Source: Alterinioella nitratireducens
GTDB lineage: Bacteria > Pseudomonadota > Alphaproteobacteria > Rhodobacterales > Rhodobacteraceae
Assembly: GCF_013155465.1 (NCBI RefSeq)
Contig: NZ_JABJVX010000010.1
Location: 1 to 64,000, forward strand
Reading direction: 5' to 3'
DNA: 64,000 bases
Made by a program: the position numbers and the translations under genes
Shown: piece by piece, positions 8,471 through 17,122 of the stretch
How positions within the stretch are numbered: the stretch's first letter is position 1
Layout of the letters: each line of letters opens with the position of its first letter
The notes under the pieces: generated by a model
What the model was told of the DNA's origin: nothing
The model's database searches: none
What the model saw: only the letters and a program-made list of their open reading frames with translations

Positions 8471-9190
8471 TCAATCGGCCAATATGACGCTGACGCGGCG
8501 GTTCTGGCGGCCCTTCTTCTCGATCTTGCCGATGGTGATCTTGCCGATCTCGGCCGTCCGCGCGACATGGGTGCCGCCGCAGGGTTGCAGGTCGATCTGT
8601 CCCGCCGCATCACCGATCCGCACCAGCCGCACATGCCCCGCGCCCGTGGGCGGCTGCACCGACATCGTCTTGACGAGGCCGGGATTGGCGGCAAGCTCGG
8701 CATCCGTGATCCAGCTGTCCGAGACGGCCAGGTCGCGGCCGATCAGCGCGTTCAGCTTGCCCTGCAACACCGCCTTGTCATCGGGCGCGTCCGGCATGTC
8801 GAAATCCAGCCGGCCCTTCTCGGAGGAGATCGCCCCGCCGGTCACCGGCAGCGGCACCACGACCGAGAGAAGATGCAGCGCGGTATGGACGCGCATATGC
8901 CCGAACCGCCGGTCCCAGTCGAGGCGCTGTTCCACCTCGGCCCCCACGGGCGGCAGTTTCCCGGCCTCGGCGGGCACCAGAACGATGGCCCCTGCCTCGC
9001 CCTTGACCGCGGTGGCGACCCGGATGCGCCCGCCCGACCAGTCCAGCGTGCCGCTGTCGCCGGGCTGGCCGCCGCCGCGCGGGTAGAAGATGCTGCGATC
9101 CAGCACGATGCCGCCTTCCTCGGTCAAGGCGGTCACCTTGCCCGACGCGGATTTGCGATAGGCATCGGCCAGAAAGAGGGGGTCCGTCAT
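8471..9190 (-). CDS. Alanyl-tRNA editing protein AlaX-like
   Basis: A free-standing editing domain (239 aa) homologous to the AlaRS editing module, which hydrolyses Ser or Gly mischarged on tRNA-Ala. Zinc-site motifs are visible: HTALHLL (HxxxH) near residue 100, and CGGTH near residue 205. The N-terminal segment SIFYPRGGGQPGD is the AlaX/AlaRS beta-barrel signature. Its length fits AlaX-M. The ATG overlaps the stop of the upstream MscS gene by 4 bp, so it is translated from the same mRNA. No serine-specific sequence feature could be checked. Confidence 0.9.
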   Translation of the reverse strand: MTDPLFLADAYRKSASGKVTALTEEGGIVLDRSIFYPRGGGQPGDSGTLDWSGGRIRVATAVKGEAGAIVLVPAEAGKLPPVGAEVEQRLDWDRRFGHMRVHTALHLLSVVVPLPVTGGAISSEKGRLDFDMPDAPDDKAVLQGKLNALIGRDLAVSDSWITDAELAANPGLVKTMSVQPPTGAGHVRLVRIGDAAGQIDLQPCGGTHVARTAEIGKITIGKIEKKGRQNRRVSVILAD

Positions 9191-11565
9191 TCGTCGCTGT
9201 CTCCGTCTGTCGTGGGCTGGTCGTCCGGCACCGATGGCGCCGCGACGGCCTCCTGTCTCGATCCGCCCGACAGCGCCTCGGGGTTGCGCAGCCAGACGTC
9301 GCGCTGCGCGAAGGGGATCTCGATCTCCTCCTCGGCAAAGCGCTTGGCGATCTCGTGGTTCATGTCGCTCATGGTGGACAGCACCCAGTTCACGTCGCGC
9401 AGGATGGCGCGGATCTCGAAATTCAGGCTGTCGGGGCCGAAGCCCTGGAACACGACCGTCGGCGGCGGCGTCAGCAGCACCATGGGATGCGCCTCGGCGA
9501 TCTCCAGCAGGATCTTCTCGATCCGGCGCGTATCGCTGCCATAGGCCACGCCCACCGGCACGATGGCGCGCCCGGTGGTGTTGTGATGCGTCATGTTGGT
9601 AACGACGCCCGAGATCAGGTCGGCATTGGGCACGATCACGTCCGAGCGGTCAAAGGTCTCGATCCGGGTCGAGCGCACCGAGATGTCGCGCACATAGCCC
9701 GCCGTGGTGCCGACCTGCACCCAGTCGCCCTCCTTGATCGGGCGTTCGATCAGCAAGATGATGCCCGAGACGAAGTTCGACACGATGGTCTGCAGACCGA
9801 AACCGATGCCGACCGACAGGGCACCCGCAACAATGGCGATGGAGCTGAGGTCGATCCCGGCCATGGTGATGGCGACAAGTGCGGCCAGGAAGATGCCGAC
9901 ATAGCCGACCCCCGTCACCACCGCCGTGCGCCCGCCGACATCGAGCTTGGTCTTTGGCAGGACCGAGTTCCTGAGCGAGCTCTGCACCAGCCGCGTGATG
10001 GTGTAGCCGACCGAAAAGACCAGCACAAAGGCGAAGAAATTGCTCGGGCTGATGGTGACGCCGCCGATGGTGAATCCGTCGATCATCTGCTGCCAGAGGT
10101 CTTGCAGCTGCGCCACGCGCATCCCCCAGATCAGCGCGAAGACCGGCAGCGACAGGATCGTCAGCACGAAGCCGACCAGCATCGGGATCAGCGCCTCTTC
10201 CTCGGCCACGCCGGACTTGGTCAAGGCACCATAGACATTCGTGACAAGCCGTTGCAGCACGCCGAGAATGGCCAGCAGCGCCAGCGACAAGGCGGTCGGG
10301 AACAGGAAGATGGACCCGGCACTGAAATAGCCGAACCCCACCAGCAGCGGGCCGGCGATACCGGCCAGGATCACCACGCGGCCAAGGAACCCGTAAACGC
10401 GGGCGCGTTGCGGCAACACCTTCTCTTCCGCGACCTCGGTGCGGATATGGGCCAGGATGAAGCGCCCGATCTGCGCCAGGAACAATCCCGTCAGGATGAT
10501 GAGAGGGAAAAGAACGACGATCCGGTCTGCCGTCGGGAAGCCTTCGCTCTCGGCCACCCGTTCAACCAGGTAGCTCAACCCCATGAACAGCCCGAGCCCG
10601 CCTGCGGTGATGCGCCCACGGCGGCGCTGTTGGGGGGGCAGCTTCATCGGTCGGGGCGCGGTCTCGCGCAGGGGGAAGACCTGCCGCCCGACCCAGTTGG
10701 CGGTAAAGAAGTAGATCGCCACCACCGGCAGCGCATCCAGCACGACGCCGCTGCGCATGCCGACAAAGCTGCTGGCCCGGATCGCCGCCACCAGCAGATA
10801 GACCCCCAGCACGGGGGCCGCGTTCTGCGCCAGCGACAGGAAAAACAACAGCAGGCGGGCGACAGGCGAGGTGGCTTCGGCTGCGACGGGGGCGGACATG
10901 AGCCGCCCGACCCAGGCCCGGCCACGGACCAGCAGCAGCAGCGCCAGGATGAAGTAGATCGCCACGGCCGGCAGATTTTGACTGAATTCCGTCTGGTAGA
11001 TCGGCGAAGTCCAGAGACTGACGCTTTCTGTCACAAGCGCATGGACCCAGTCATAGACCGAGAACACCGCATCGGCCCAGTTCGCGGGATTGAGCGGCGC
11101 GGGCTCCAGCGACATGAGCGCCCCGGCCTGTCGCGCGGCGAGCAATTCGTCGATCTCGCCGATCAACCCGCGGGCGCGCAAAAGCTCGGCCTCGGCGCGG
11201 CGCGAGGGGGCCTGCGCCTCGGCAAGCCGCGTGTTCAACTCGCTGCGCTGTGCGGCAATCTCGGCGGGTTCGCTTTCGCCCTCGGCGGGGGCAGGCCCAA
11301 GCGCCTCGATCTGGGCGCGCAGGGTCTCGATCCGGGCCGCGTTCAGCCCGGTCGCGTCCTGGAACCTGCCCCGCCACTCGACCAGTTCGCCGCGAAGGGT
11401 CTCGAAGGCGGGGTCCGAGGCGGCCTCGGCGTCGATGGCCGCTTCCGCCCGGCTGGCCGTCCTGTCCCATGCCTCGTAATCGGGCGCGTTGCCATCTTGT
11501 GCCAGGGCCAGACCCATGGACAGGAAAAGAGCGGTCAGAACCGCGAAGATGAGGCGAAGGCGCAT
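9187..11565 (-). CDS. MscS-family mechanosensitive channel with N-terminal periplasmic domain
   Basis: A large (792 aa) inner-membrane channel of the MscK/YbdG-like type. A signal peptide (1-22, ending ALAQ) is followed by a coiled-coil-rich periplasmic region (about 25-170; the DUF3772 type found in Rhodobacterales channels). About ten hydrophobic helices span 190-560. The MscS pore helix and beta domain come next (about 560-700: GFGLQTIVSNFVSG, then RPIKEGDWVQVG and IVPNADLISGVV), followed by an alpha/beta cytoplasmic domain. It should protect against hypo-osmotic shock, fitting a marine organism. It lies 4 bp after cysK and overlaps alaX by 4 bp, within the trgA-trgB-cysK-mscS-alaX run. 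Confidence 0.9.
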   Translation of the reverse strand: MRLRLIFAVLTALFLSMGLALAQDGNAPDYEAWDRTASRAEAAIDAEAASDPAFETLRGELVEWRGRFQDATGLNAARIETLRAQIEALGPAPAEGESEPAEIAAQRSELNTRLAEAQAPSRRAEAELLRARGLIGEIDELLAARQAGALMSLEPAPLNPANWADAVFSVYDWVHALVTESVSLWTSPIYQTEFSQNLPAVAIYFILALLLLVRGRAWVGRLMSAPVAAEATSPVARLLLFFLSLAQNAAPVLGVYLLVAAIRASSFVGMRSGVVLDALPVVAIYFFTANWVGRQVFPLRETAPRPMKLPPQQRRRGRITAGGLGLFMGLSYLVERVAESEGFPTADRIVVLFPLIILTGLFLAQIGRFILAHIRTEVAEEKVLPQRARVYGFLGRVVILAGIAGPLLVGFGYFSAGSIFLFPTALSLALLAILGVLQRLVTNVYGALTKSGVAEEEALIPMLVGFVLTILSLPVFALIWGMRVAQLQDLWQQMIDGFTIGGVTISPSNFFAFVLVFSVGYTITRLVQSSLRNSVLPKTKLDVGGRTAVVTGVGYVGIFLAALVAITMAGIDLSSIAIVAGALSVGIGFGLQTIVSNFVSGIILLIERPIKEGDWVQVGTTAGYVRDISVRSTRIETFDRSDVIVPNADLISGVVTNMTHHNTTGRAIVPVGVAYGSDTRRIEKILLEIAEAHPMVLLTPPPTVVFQGFGPDSLNFEIRAILRDVNWVLSTMSDMNHEIAKRFAEEEIEIPFAQRDVWLRNPEALSGGSRQEAVAAPSVPDDQPTTDGDSDE

Positions 11566-11569
11566 CGGG

Positions 11570-12592
11570 TTACTCGAAGACCGAGGGCAGATCCCGCGCC
11601 GTCGCGGTCAGCCAATCGGGCACCGGCAGGCCCTTTTCGCGCAGGAACTCGGCGTTGAAAAGCTTGGATTGATAGCGCGTGCCATAGTCGCACAGGATGG
11701 TCACGATGGTGTGCCCCGGCCCCATCTCGCGCGCCATGCGCAGGGCACCGGCCATGTTGATGCCCGTAGAGCCGCCCATGCACAGCCCCTCTTCGCGCAG
11801 AAGGTCGAAGACCAGCGGCAGCGCCTCGGCATCGGGTATCTTGTAGGCCATGTCGGGGGTGAAACCCTCCAGGTTGGCGGTGATGCGCCCCTGCCCGATA
11901 CCTTCGGTGATGCTGTCGCCCCCCGCCTCATTGCCGGTATAGAGCTTGTAGAGGCCGGAGCCTTCGGGATCGGCCAGCGCGACCTTGACGCCCTTGGGCT
12001 GCAGCGCCATGCCGACCCCGGCCAGCGTCCCCCCCGACCCCACGGAAGCGACGAAGCCGTCGATCTTGCCGTCGGTCTGCGCCCAGATCTCCGGCCCCGT
12101 GCCCTCGATATGGGCCTGACGGTTGGCGGTATTGTCGAACTGGTTGGCCCAGATCGCGCCCTTGGGTTCGGTCTTGGCCAGCTCGGCGGCCAGACGGCGC
12201 GAATAATGCACGTAATTATTGGGGTTCTTGTAGGGACAGGCGGGAACCTGCACCAATTCGGCCCCGGCCAGGCGGATCATGTCCTTTTTCTCCTGGCTCT
12301 GTGTCTCGGGGATCACGATAACCGTCTTGAACCCCATCGCGGCACCGACCAGCGACAGGCCGATGCCGGTGTTGCCGGCGGTCCCCTCGACGATGGTGCC
12401 GCCCGGTTGCAGATCGCCGCGCGCCACCGCGTCGCGGATGATATAGAGCGCGGCGCGGTCCTTGACCGACTGGCCGGGGTTCATGAATTCGGCCTTGCCG
12501 AGAATTTCGCAGCCGGTTTCCTCGCTGATCGCATTGAGGCGGATCAGCGGCGTGTTGCCCACCGTGGCGACGAGGTCTTTCCTGATATCCAT
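11570..12592 (-). CDS. cysK: Cysteine synthase A (O-acetylserine sulfhydrylase)
   Basis: A PLP fold-type II enzyme (340 aa) making cysteine from O-acetylserine and sulfide in the cytosol. The PLP Lys lies in NPGQSVKDRAA (near residue 43). The substrate loop is EGTAGNTGIG, the phosphate-binding loop GSGGTLAG, and the C-terminal PLP-N1 Ser region GGSTGINMAGA. The start at 12592 (MDIRKDLV) matches the family N-terminus; 13 in-frame codons upstream are not conserved-looking. It follows trgB on the same strand. The trgAB-cysK arrangement is the tellurite-resistance locus described in Rhodobacter sphaeroides, where cysK contributes to high-level tellurite tolerance. Confidence 0.93.
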   Translation of the reverse strand: MDIRKDLVATVGNTPLIRLNAISEETGCEILGKAEFMNPGQSVKDRAALYIIRDAVARGDLQPGGTIVEGTAGNTGIGLSLVGAAMGFKTVIVIPETQSQEKKDMIRLAGAELVQVPACPYKNPNNYVHYSRRLAAELAKTEPKGAIWANQFDNTANRQAHIEGTGPEIWAQTDGKIDGFVASVGSGGTLAGVGMALQPKGVKVALADPEGSGLYKLYTGNEAGGDSITEGIGQGRITANLEGFTPDMAYKIPDAEALPLVFDLLREEGLCMGGSTGINMAGALRMAREMGPGHTIVTILCDYGTRYQSKLFNAEFLREKGLPVPDWLTATARDLPSVFE

Positions 12593-12655
12593 GGCCTGCA
12601 CGCTCCCATCGAGTTTCACTTGCCCCCGCACGAATAGGGGGGCAAGGGGGCAAAC

Positions 12656-13780
12656 TCAAGCCGATTGCGCGCGCAGCCGGTCGCGGTGGCGGGCCAGGTA
12701 TTGCGCCGACAGGATCATCGGCGCGTTGACCAACTCGCCACTGTCGAGCATCGCCATCAGCCGGTCGAAAGGCACCCGGAAATTGCGGATATCCTCGCCC
12801 TCGACATCCAGCCCGCCGGTGTCGGCGCGGGTCTCCGGCAGATCGGCCAGGCCGATATAGGAGACGAGGTATTGCGCCACGCCGCCCGGGCTGGGGTAAT
12901 AGCCCGCGACCTCATGCAGCGTGTCGATCTCGACATGCGCCTCCTCGCGGGCCTCGCGGCGGGCGGTCTCCTCGTAGCTTTCCCCGGCATCGACAATGCC
13001 CGCGATCGGCTCCAGCAGCCAGGGCTGCGGATCGCCCTGCGCATAGGCCCCGATGCGCAATTGCTCGATCAGCAGCACATGGTCGCGCACCGGGTCATAG
13101 GGCAGGACCGTCACCGCATCGGCCACCCGGAAGATGGCGCGTTCGCCGGGGTGCGATTGCTGGCCGTCAAAGCGGCGCATCACGGTCTGGTATTCCTCGA
13201 GCGCGAAGAACTTTTCGTAAGGCCGGTTGAGGCCGGTCACGATGACATCCTCGCGCGTCAGCCGCGTCGAGAGCGTTACGGGCCGCGCCCGCGCCCGCGC
13301 CCTCACCTGCGCCTGCGCGCGGGCGCGGATGATGGGAAAGCGCGCGCCGACCTCGGCCGCCGTTTCCCGGCCAAAGGCGCGCATCACCTCCTCCGCCGCG
13401 ATCAGGGTCAGCGGCCCCCAGGTCTCGGCCCAATCCTCCAGGGTCCAATCCGCGCCGGGCCGCCAGGGCGCGTCATGGCAGAAATAGACCAGCGCGGGCA
13501 CGGGGCCGTCCGCCGTCTCGACCGTGACCTCCTCAAGGTCATAGGCAAAGGCCCCCTCGTAGAAATCCAGCCGCGCGATATCATCCGGCGTCAGGTCCGT
13601 GGCCAGGACACCGGGTGCGCATGCCCCGGCATCGGGAATGATCATGGGAAAGCTCTCACCCGCCGCCCAGACCGTGCGGTGACGCGGCAATTCCCCCGCG
13701 ATCAGCGGGACGTCGCGCCCCAGCACGCGCTTCAACAACGCCGGATAACGCAATGTTCCGTAAAAGAATAATGTGGTCAT
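12656..13780 (-). CDS. trgB: TrgB-like gamma-glutamylcyclotransferase-NUDIX fusion
   Basis: A two-domain soluble protein of 374 aa. The N-terminal domain is a gamma-glutamylcyclotransferase/AIG2-like fold (residues 1-130, motif FFYGTLRYPALL). An Ala/Arg linker of low complexity (RARAQAQVRARARARP, about 150-166) follows, then an ADP-sugar-pyrophosphatase-type NUDIX domain (about 195-360). Its box is GESYEETARREAREEAHVE, matching GX5EX7REUXEEXGU except that Ala-His replaces the last part. It matches the protein called TrgB in Rhodobacter tellurite loci by architecture and neighbours. The start at 13780 (MTTLFFYGTL) is at the domain edge. Likely substrates are ADP-ribose-type compounds; the role in tellurite resistance is by analogy. 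Confidence 0.85.
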   Translation of the reverse strand: MTTLFFYGTLRYPALLKRVLGRDVPLIAGELPRHRTVWAAGESFPMIIPDAGACAPGVLATDLTPDDIARLDFYEGAFAYDLEEVTVETADGPVPALVYFCHDAPWRPGADWTLEDWAETWGPLTLIAAEEVMRAFGRETAAEVGARFPIIRARAQAQVRARARARPVTLSTRLTREDVIVTGLNRPYEKFFALEEYQTVMRRFDGQQSHPGERAIFRVADAVTVLPYDPVRDHVLLIEQLRIGAYAQGDPQPWLLEPIAGIVDAGESYEETARREAREEAHVEIDTLHEVAGYYPSPGGVAQYLVSYIGLADLPETRADTGGLDVEGEDIRNFRVPFDRLMAMLDSGELVNAPMILSAQYLARHRDRLRAQSA

Positions 13781-13790
13781 GAACTCTGGT

Positions 13791-14234
13791 TCAGCTCCAG
13801 CGGCGGGCAACGCGCCCGGTGACGATCCCTGCCGCCATGCCACCCAGGGCGAGGATCGTCAAACAGGTGGTCGCAAAGGCCACGGACAACCCGTATTCAA
13901 GAAACAGCTCCATCGCCGCGATGGTCGCCTCGCCCGGCCCGTCATAGCGCAGTCTGGTCGAGCGGTCGAACATCTCCAGCAGGCCGAAGATCACCACCGC
14001 GAAAAAGACGATCTGGACCGAAACGCGCAACCCGGTCCCGAGGTCCATGATCATGTTGCCGGACGCGTTGCGCCCCATGCTGAACCAACCCTGCACCAGC
14101 CCGATCCCCGCCACCGTGGGCGCCAGCATCGCGGCGGTCTGGCCTTCGGGCAGGGTCGCGACATAGGCGACGCCCGCGGCATAGCCGATGATCGCGAAGA
14201 GGATGGCCCCGACGAGTTTCGCGGCGGTGGGCAT
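13791..14234 (-). CDS. trgA: TrgA-family membrane protein
   Basis: A 147-aa inner-membrane protein with four predicted helices: about 5-22, 35-50, 70-90 and 115-138. The sequence around GWFSMGRNASGNMIMDLGTGLR between helices 2 and 3 is typical of the TrgA family of Rhodobacterales. It is the first gene of the trgA-trgB-cysK run, 10 bp before trgB. TrgA was named for tellurite resistance in R. sphaeroides; its biochemical activity is unknown. The call rests on sequence feel plus the neighbouring trgB and cysK. Confidence 0.82.
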   Translation of the reverse strand: MPTAAKLVGAILFAIIGYAAGVAYVATLPEGQTAAMLAPTVAGIGLVQGWFSMGRNASGNMIMDLGTGLRVSVQIVFFAVVIFGLLEMFDRSTRLRYDGPGEATIAAMELFLEYGLSVAFATTCLTILALGGMAAGIVTGRVARRWS

Positions 14235-14346
14235 GTGCGGTCTGCCTTCTTATGGGTCTGCTCTGCCCCTGACTGTCCGCAAAGACCGTCCCCCGCGCAA
14301 GAGGGCCGGTGCATTTCGCCCCCGCAGTGTTGCCGCCGGGAATCGC

Positions 14347-15723
14347 TTAGCTCTTCAAATCCTCATACGCCTTCAACGCCCGTTCGCGCCCCTCCTTCAG
14401 GCCCACGGGCGGCGGGTCTTGAGGATCTTCGGGCCAGGAGCGAGGGATCGCGCGCGCGAATTCCTCCGCCCCCGCGCCCTTCAGCCAATGGTCGCGATAG
14501 GCGGCATCGGGGTCGAATTTCTCGGCCTGGGTCTCGGGGTTGAAGATGCGAAAGAACGGCGAGGCGTCCGGGCCTGACCCCGCCACCCATTGCCACCCCA
14601 TCGCGTTCGAGGCCGGATCCCAATCGACCAGCGTGTCCTCGAACCAGCGCAAGCCAACCCGCCAATCCGTCATCAGGTGCTTGGTGAGGTAGGAGGCCAC
14701 CAGCATCCGCGCCCGGTTGTGCATCCGGCCCGTGACGTAGAGCTCGCGCATGGCGGCGTCCACGATGGGCAACCCGGTGCGGCCCCGCTTCCAGCGCTTC
14801 GCGTCCTCGTTGTCCTGCCGCCAGGGGAATTCGTCCCATTCCGCGCGCCAGTTGTCGCGGTCGATGCGGGGGAAGTGGAACATCAGGTGATAGGCGAACT
14901 CGCGCCAGACCAGCTCCTTGAGGAAGGTCTCGGCCCCCTTGCTGCCCTGCTCCATCGCCCGCCGCCCCGCCTGCCAGCACTGGCGCGGGCCGATCTCGCC
15001 ATAGCTCAGTGGCTCGGAGATGTTCGAGGTGCCGTCGCGGTCCATCCGGTCGCGGTCGTCCTTGTAGTCAGTGACGCGCGTGTCGATGAACGCCACCAGC
15101 CGGTCGCGCGCGGCCTCCTCGCCAAGCAGCAGATGCTCGGCCACGACATCCGCGCCGCGATTCATCTCCGCCTCCAGCGCCCAATCCTCCAACCGGTCGC
15201 TTTCGGGCCAATCCCCGGGCCAGGTCAGATCGGGCACCCGGCACGGCGGGGCAACATCCCGGTCGCGCACGGCGCGCCAGAAGGGGGAATAGACCTTGTA
15301 GGGGCCGCCTGCCTGCGTCTCGACGGTCCAGGGCTCGAACAGAAGGTGCGCATTGTGGCTCTCCGCTGCCAGCCCGTCTTCCTTCAGCGCCTTCTTGACC
15401 TTCGCGTCCCGGTCGCGCGCGGTGCCGTCATAGAGCCGGTTCCAGACCACAGCCTCCGCGCCAGTCTCACCCACCAGATCGCGCAGCACCTCCAGCGCGT
15501 CGCCCCGGCGCAGGATCAGCCGCCCGCCCTTGCCCTCCAGCAGTTTTGCGAAATGCCCGATGGCGCGCCCGAGGCGGAATTTCGGCGCGGCCCCCAGGTC
15601 GTCGACGCTGTGATTGCGGATGAAGACAGGGATCACGGGCCGACCGTCACAGGCTGTCAGCGCGGGGTTGTCGGCCAGCCGGAAATCCCGGCGCATCCAG
15701 TAGAGGATCGGTGTCTTGTCCAT
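14347..15723 (-). CDS. phrB: Cryptochrome/DNA photolyase family protein
   Basis: A 458-aa flavoprotein that would repair cyclobutane pyrimidine dimers using blue light. The N-terminal Rossmann domain (1-130) holds the antenna-cofactor region with WMRRDFRLADNPAL. The C-terminal helical FAD-binding domain has the signature TGLPIVDAAMRELYVTG, the NRARMLVASYLTKHL helix and the Trp-rich segment DWDPASNAMGWQWVAGSG, all typical of class I CPD photolyases. The start at 15723 (MDKTPILYWMRRD) is the usual N-terminus. It lies 42 bp after the class-V aminotransferase gene on the same strand. Cryptochrome function cannot be ruled out. Confidence 0.92.
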   Translation of the reverse strand: MDKTPILYWMRRDFRLADNPALTACDGRPVIPVFIRNHSVDDLGAAPKFRLGRAIGHFAKLLEGKGGRLILRRGDALEVLRDLVGETGAEAVVWNRLYDGTARDRDAKVKKALKEDGLAAESHNAHLLFEPWTVETQAGGPYKVYSPFWRAVRDRDVAPPCRVPDLTWPGDWPESDRLEDWALEAEMNRGADVVAEHLLLGEEAARDRLVAFIDTRVTDYKDDRDRMDRDGTSNISEPLSYGEIGPRQCWQAGRRAMEQGSKGAETFLKELVWREFAYHLMFHFPRIDRDNWRAEWDEFPWRQDNEDAKRWKRGRTGLPIVDAAMRELYVTGRMHNRARMLVASYLTKHLMTDWRVGLRWFEDTLVDWDPASNAMGWQWVAGSGPDASPFFRIFNPETQAEKFDPDAAYRDHWLKGAGAEEFARAIPRSWPEDPQDPPPVGLKEGRERALKAYEDLKS

Positions 15724-15765
15724 GTGATGCCTAGCTAGACCGCCCCCCGCCCCGGTCAAGCCGCC

Positions 15766-17001
15766 TCACAGCACCTGGTCCAGCGCCTCCATCAGCTTCT
15801 CGACCTCGGCGGCACTGGTGTAATGGGTAAAGCTCACCCGCAGCACGCCATGTTCGGGATCGACGCCCATGGCCTTCAGCGCCCGCACAGCATAGAAATC
15901 GCCGCCGCCCGCCATGATGCCCTTGGGGGCCAGCGCCCTCGCCACGTCTTCGCCCGGTGTCTTGAGTTGCATCGCCACGGTCGGCGCACGGTCCTCGGTC
16001 CTGGCCCCACCGATCAGGCGCACCGAGTTCTTCGATTTCAGGAAGTCCAGAAGCGGCCCGAGCAGGGCCAGTTCCGCCCCGCGCATCAGGTCATGGGCGT
16101 GGCGCGCGGCCTCCGGCCCCGTGGCGGGTCCACCGTGATGGGCCGACAGCGCCTCCATGTAATCGGCCATGCCCGCGCAGGCGGCGACCTGGGCATGGTC
16201 CGGGCCGGCGGGGGTGAAGCGCTGGTAGAGGCTGCCTTCGTTGAAGAAATGCCCCTGGTTGGGCAGCACCATGCCAAGGTCGCGCCGGATCACCATGAGG
16301 CCCTGATGCGGGCCAAAGGTCTTGTAGGCCGAAAAGAGGTAGATATCCGCCCCGATCGCACCGACATCCGGGAAGCCATGCGGCGCGTAGGAGACGCCAT
16401 CGACACAGCTACAGGCCCCCGCATCACGGATCCTGGCGCAGATCGCGGCCACGTCATTGACCTCGCCCACAACGTTCGAGCAATGCGGAAAGCAGACCAG
16501 CTTCACCTTGCTGTCCAGCAGCCTGTCCAGGCGCGCGGGGTCCAGGTGCCCGGTCTCGGGGTCGATCTGCCATTCGCGGATCTCGACCCCCTCGGCCTCC
16601 AGCCGCCGCCAGGGGCCGGAATTGGCCTCGTGATCCTGGTTGGTCACGACGATCGCGTCACCGGGCTCCAGATATTGCCGAAAGGCCTGTGCCAGCACAT
16701 AAGTGTTCTGCGTGGTCGACGGGCCGAAGGACAGCTCATCCGCCTCGACCCCCAGCATCGCGGCCAGCCGGGTCCGGGCCTCGTCCATCTCCTCGCCCGC
16801 CAGACGGCTGGCATCAAAGGGACCATAGGGCTGCACCTTGCGCTGATGATAGTAGCGCGTCAGCCGGTCGATGACAGGCGCGCAGGTATAGCTGCCACCG
16901 GCATTCTCGAAAAATGCCTGGCCTCGCAGGGACGGCTCCGCAAAGGCTGGAAACTGCGCGCGCACGAAATCTGTATCAAGTCGGCTCATCGGTTCTTGCA
17001 C
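15766..17001 (-). CDS. Class V aminotransferase (cysteine desulfurase-like)
   Basis: A PLP fold-type I enzyme of 411 aa. The PLP Lys is in LFSAYKTFGPHQG (near residue 226). The aldimine-supporting Asp/His region is CVDGVSYAPHG, and the N-terminal FENAGGSYTCAPVID matches the class-V pattern for cofactor phosphate binding. It resembles CsdA/SufS-type proteins often annotated as cysteine desulfurase-like in roseobacters. There is no clear catalytic Cys loop (RXGHHCA), so true desulfurase activity is doubtful. The GTG at 17001 is preceded by AGAGGACAGGG; an ATG at 16989 is the alternative. It is downstream of acuI, separated by a dispersed repeat. Confidence 0.8.
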   Translation of the reverse strand: MQEPMSRLDTDFVRAQFPAFAEPSLRGQAFFENAGGSYTCAPVIDRLTRYYHQRKVQPYGPFDASRLAGEEMDEARTRLAAMLGVEADELSFGPSTTQNTYVLAQAFRQYLEPGDAIVVTNQDHEANSGPWRRLEAEGVEIREWQIDPETGHLDPARLDRLLDSKVKLVCFPHCSNVVGEVNDVAAICARIRDAGACSCVDGVSYAPHGFPDVGAIGADIYLFSAYKTFGPHQGLMVIRRDLGMVLPNQGHFFNEGSLYQRFTPAGPDHAQVAACAGMADYMEALSAHHGGPATGPEAARHAHDLMRGAELALLGPLLDFLKSKNSVRLIGGARTEDRAPTVAMQLKTPGEDVARALAPKGIMAGGGDFYAVRALKAMGVDPEHGVLRVSFTHYTSAAEVEKLMEALDQVL

Positions 17002-17035
17002 GTCCCTGTCCTCTTCGAAGGCAAGAGACTCCTCC

Positions 17036-17117
17036 CTTCTTTGTACTGAAAATATCCTGGGGGTCCGGGGGCAAGGCCCCCGGCGGATCGCCGCGCGTCA
17101 GCGCGGCGACACCCCCT
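17036..17117 (-). repeat. Dispersed intergenic hairpin-tail repeat, copy 1
   Basis: On the minus strand GTCGCCGCGC...GCGCGGCGA and a GGGGGC/GCCCCC hairpin are followed by CCCCCAGGATATTTTCAG and ACAAAGAAGG. It sits between acuI and the aminotransferase, reading in the direction of transcription. The same hairpin plus tail occurs at 35184, 47087, 55876 and 60285. Confidence 0.75.
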
Positions 17118-17122
17118 TGATC

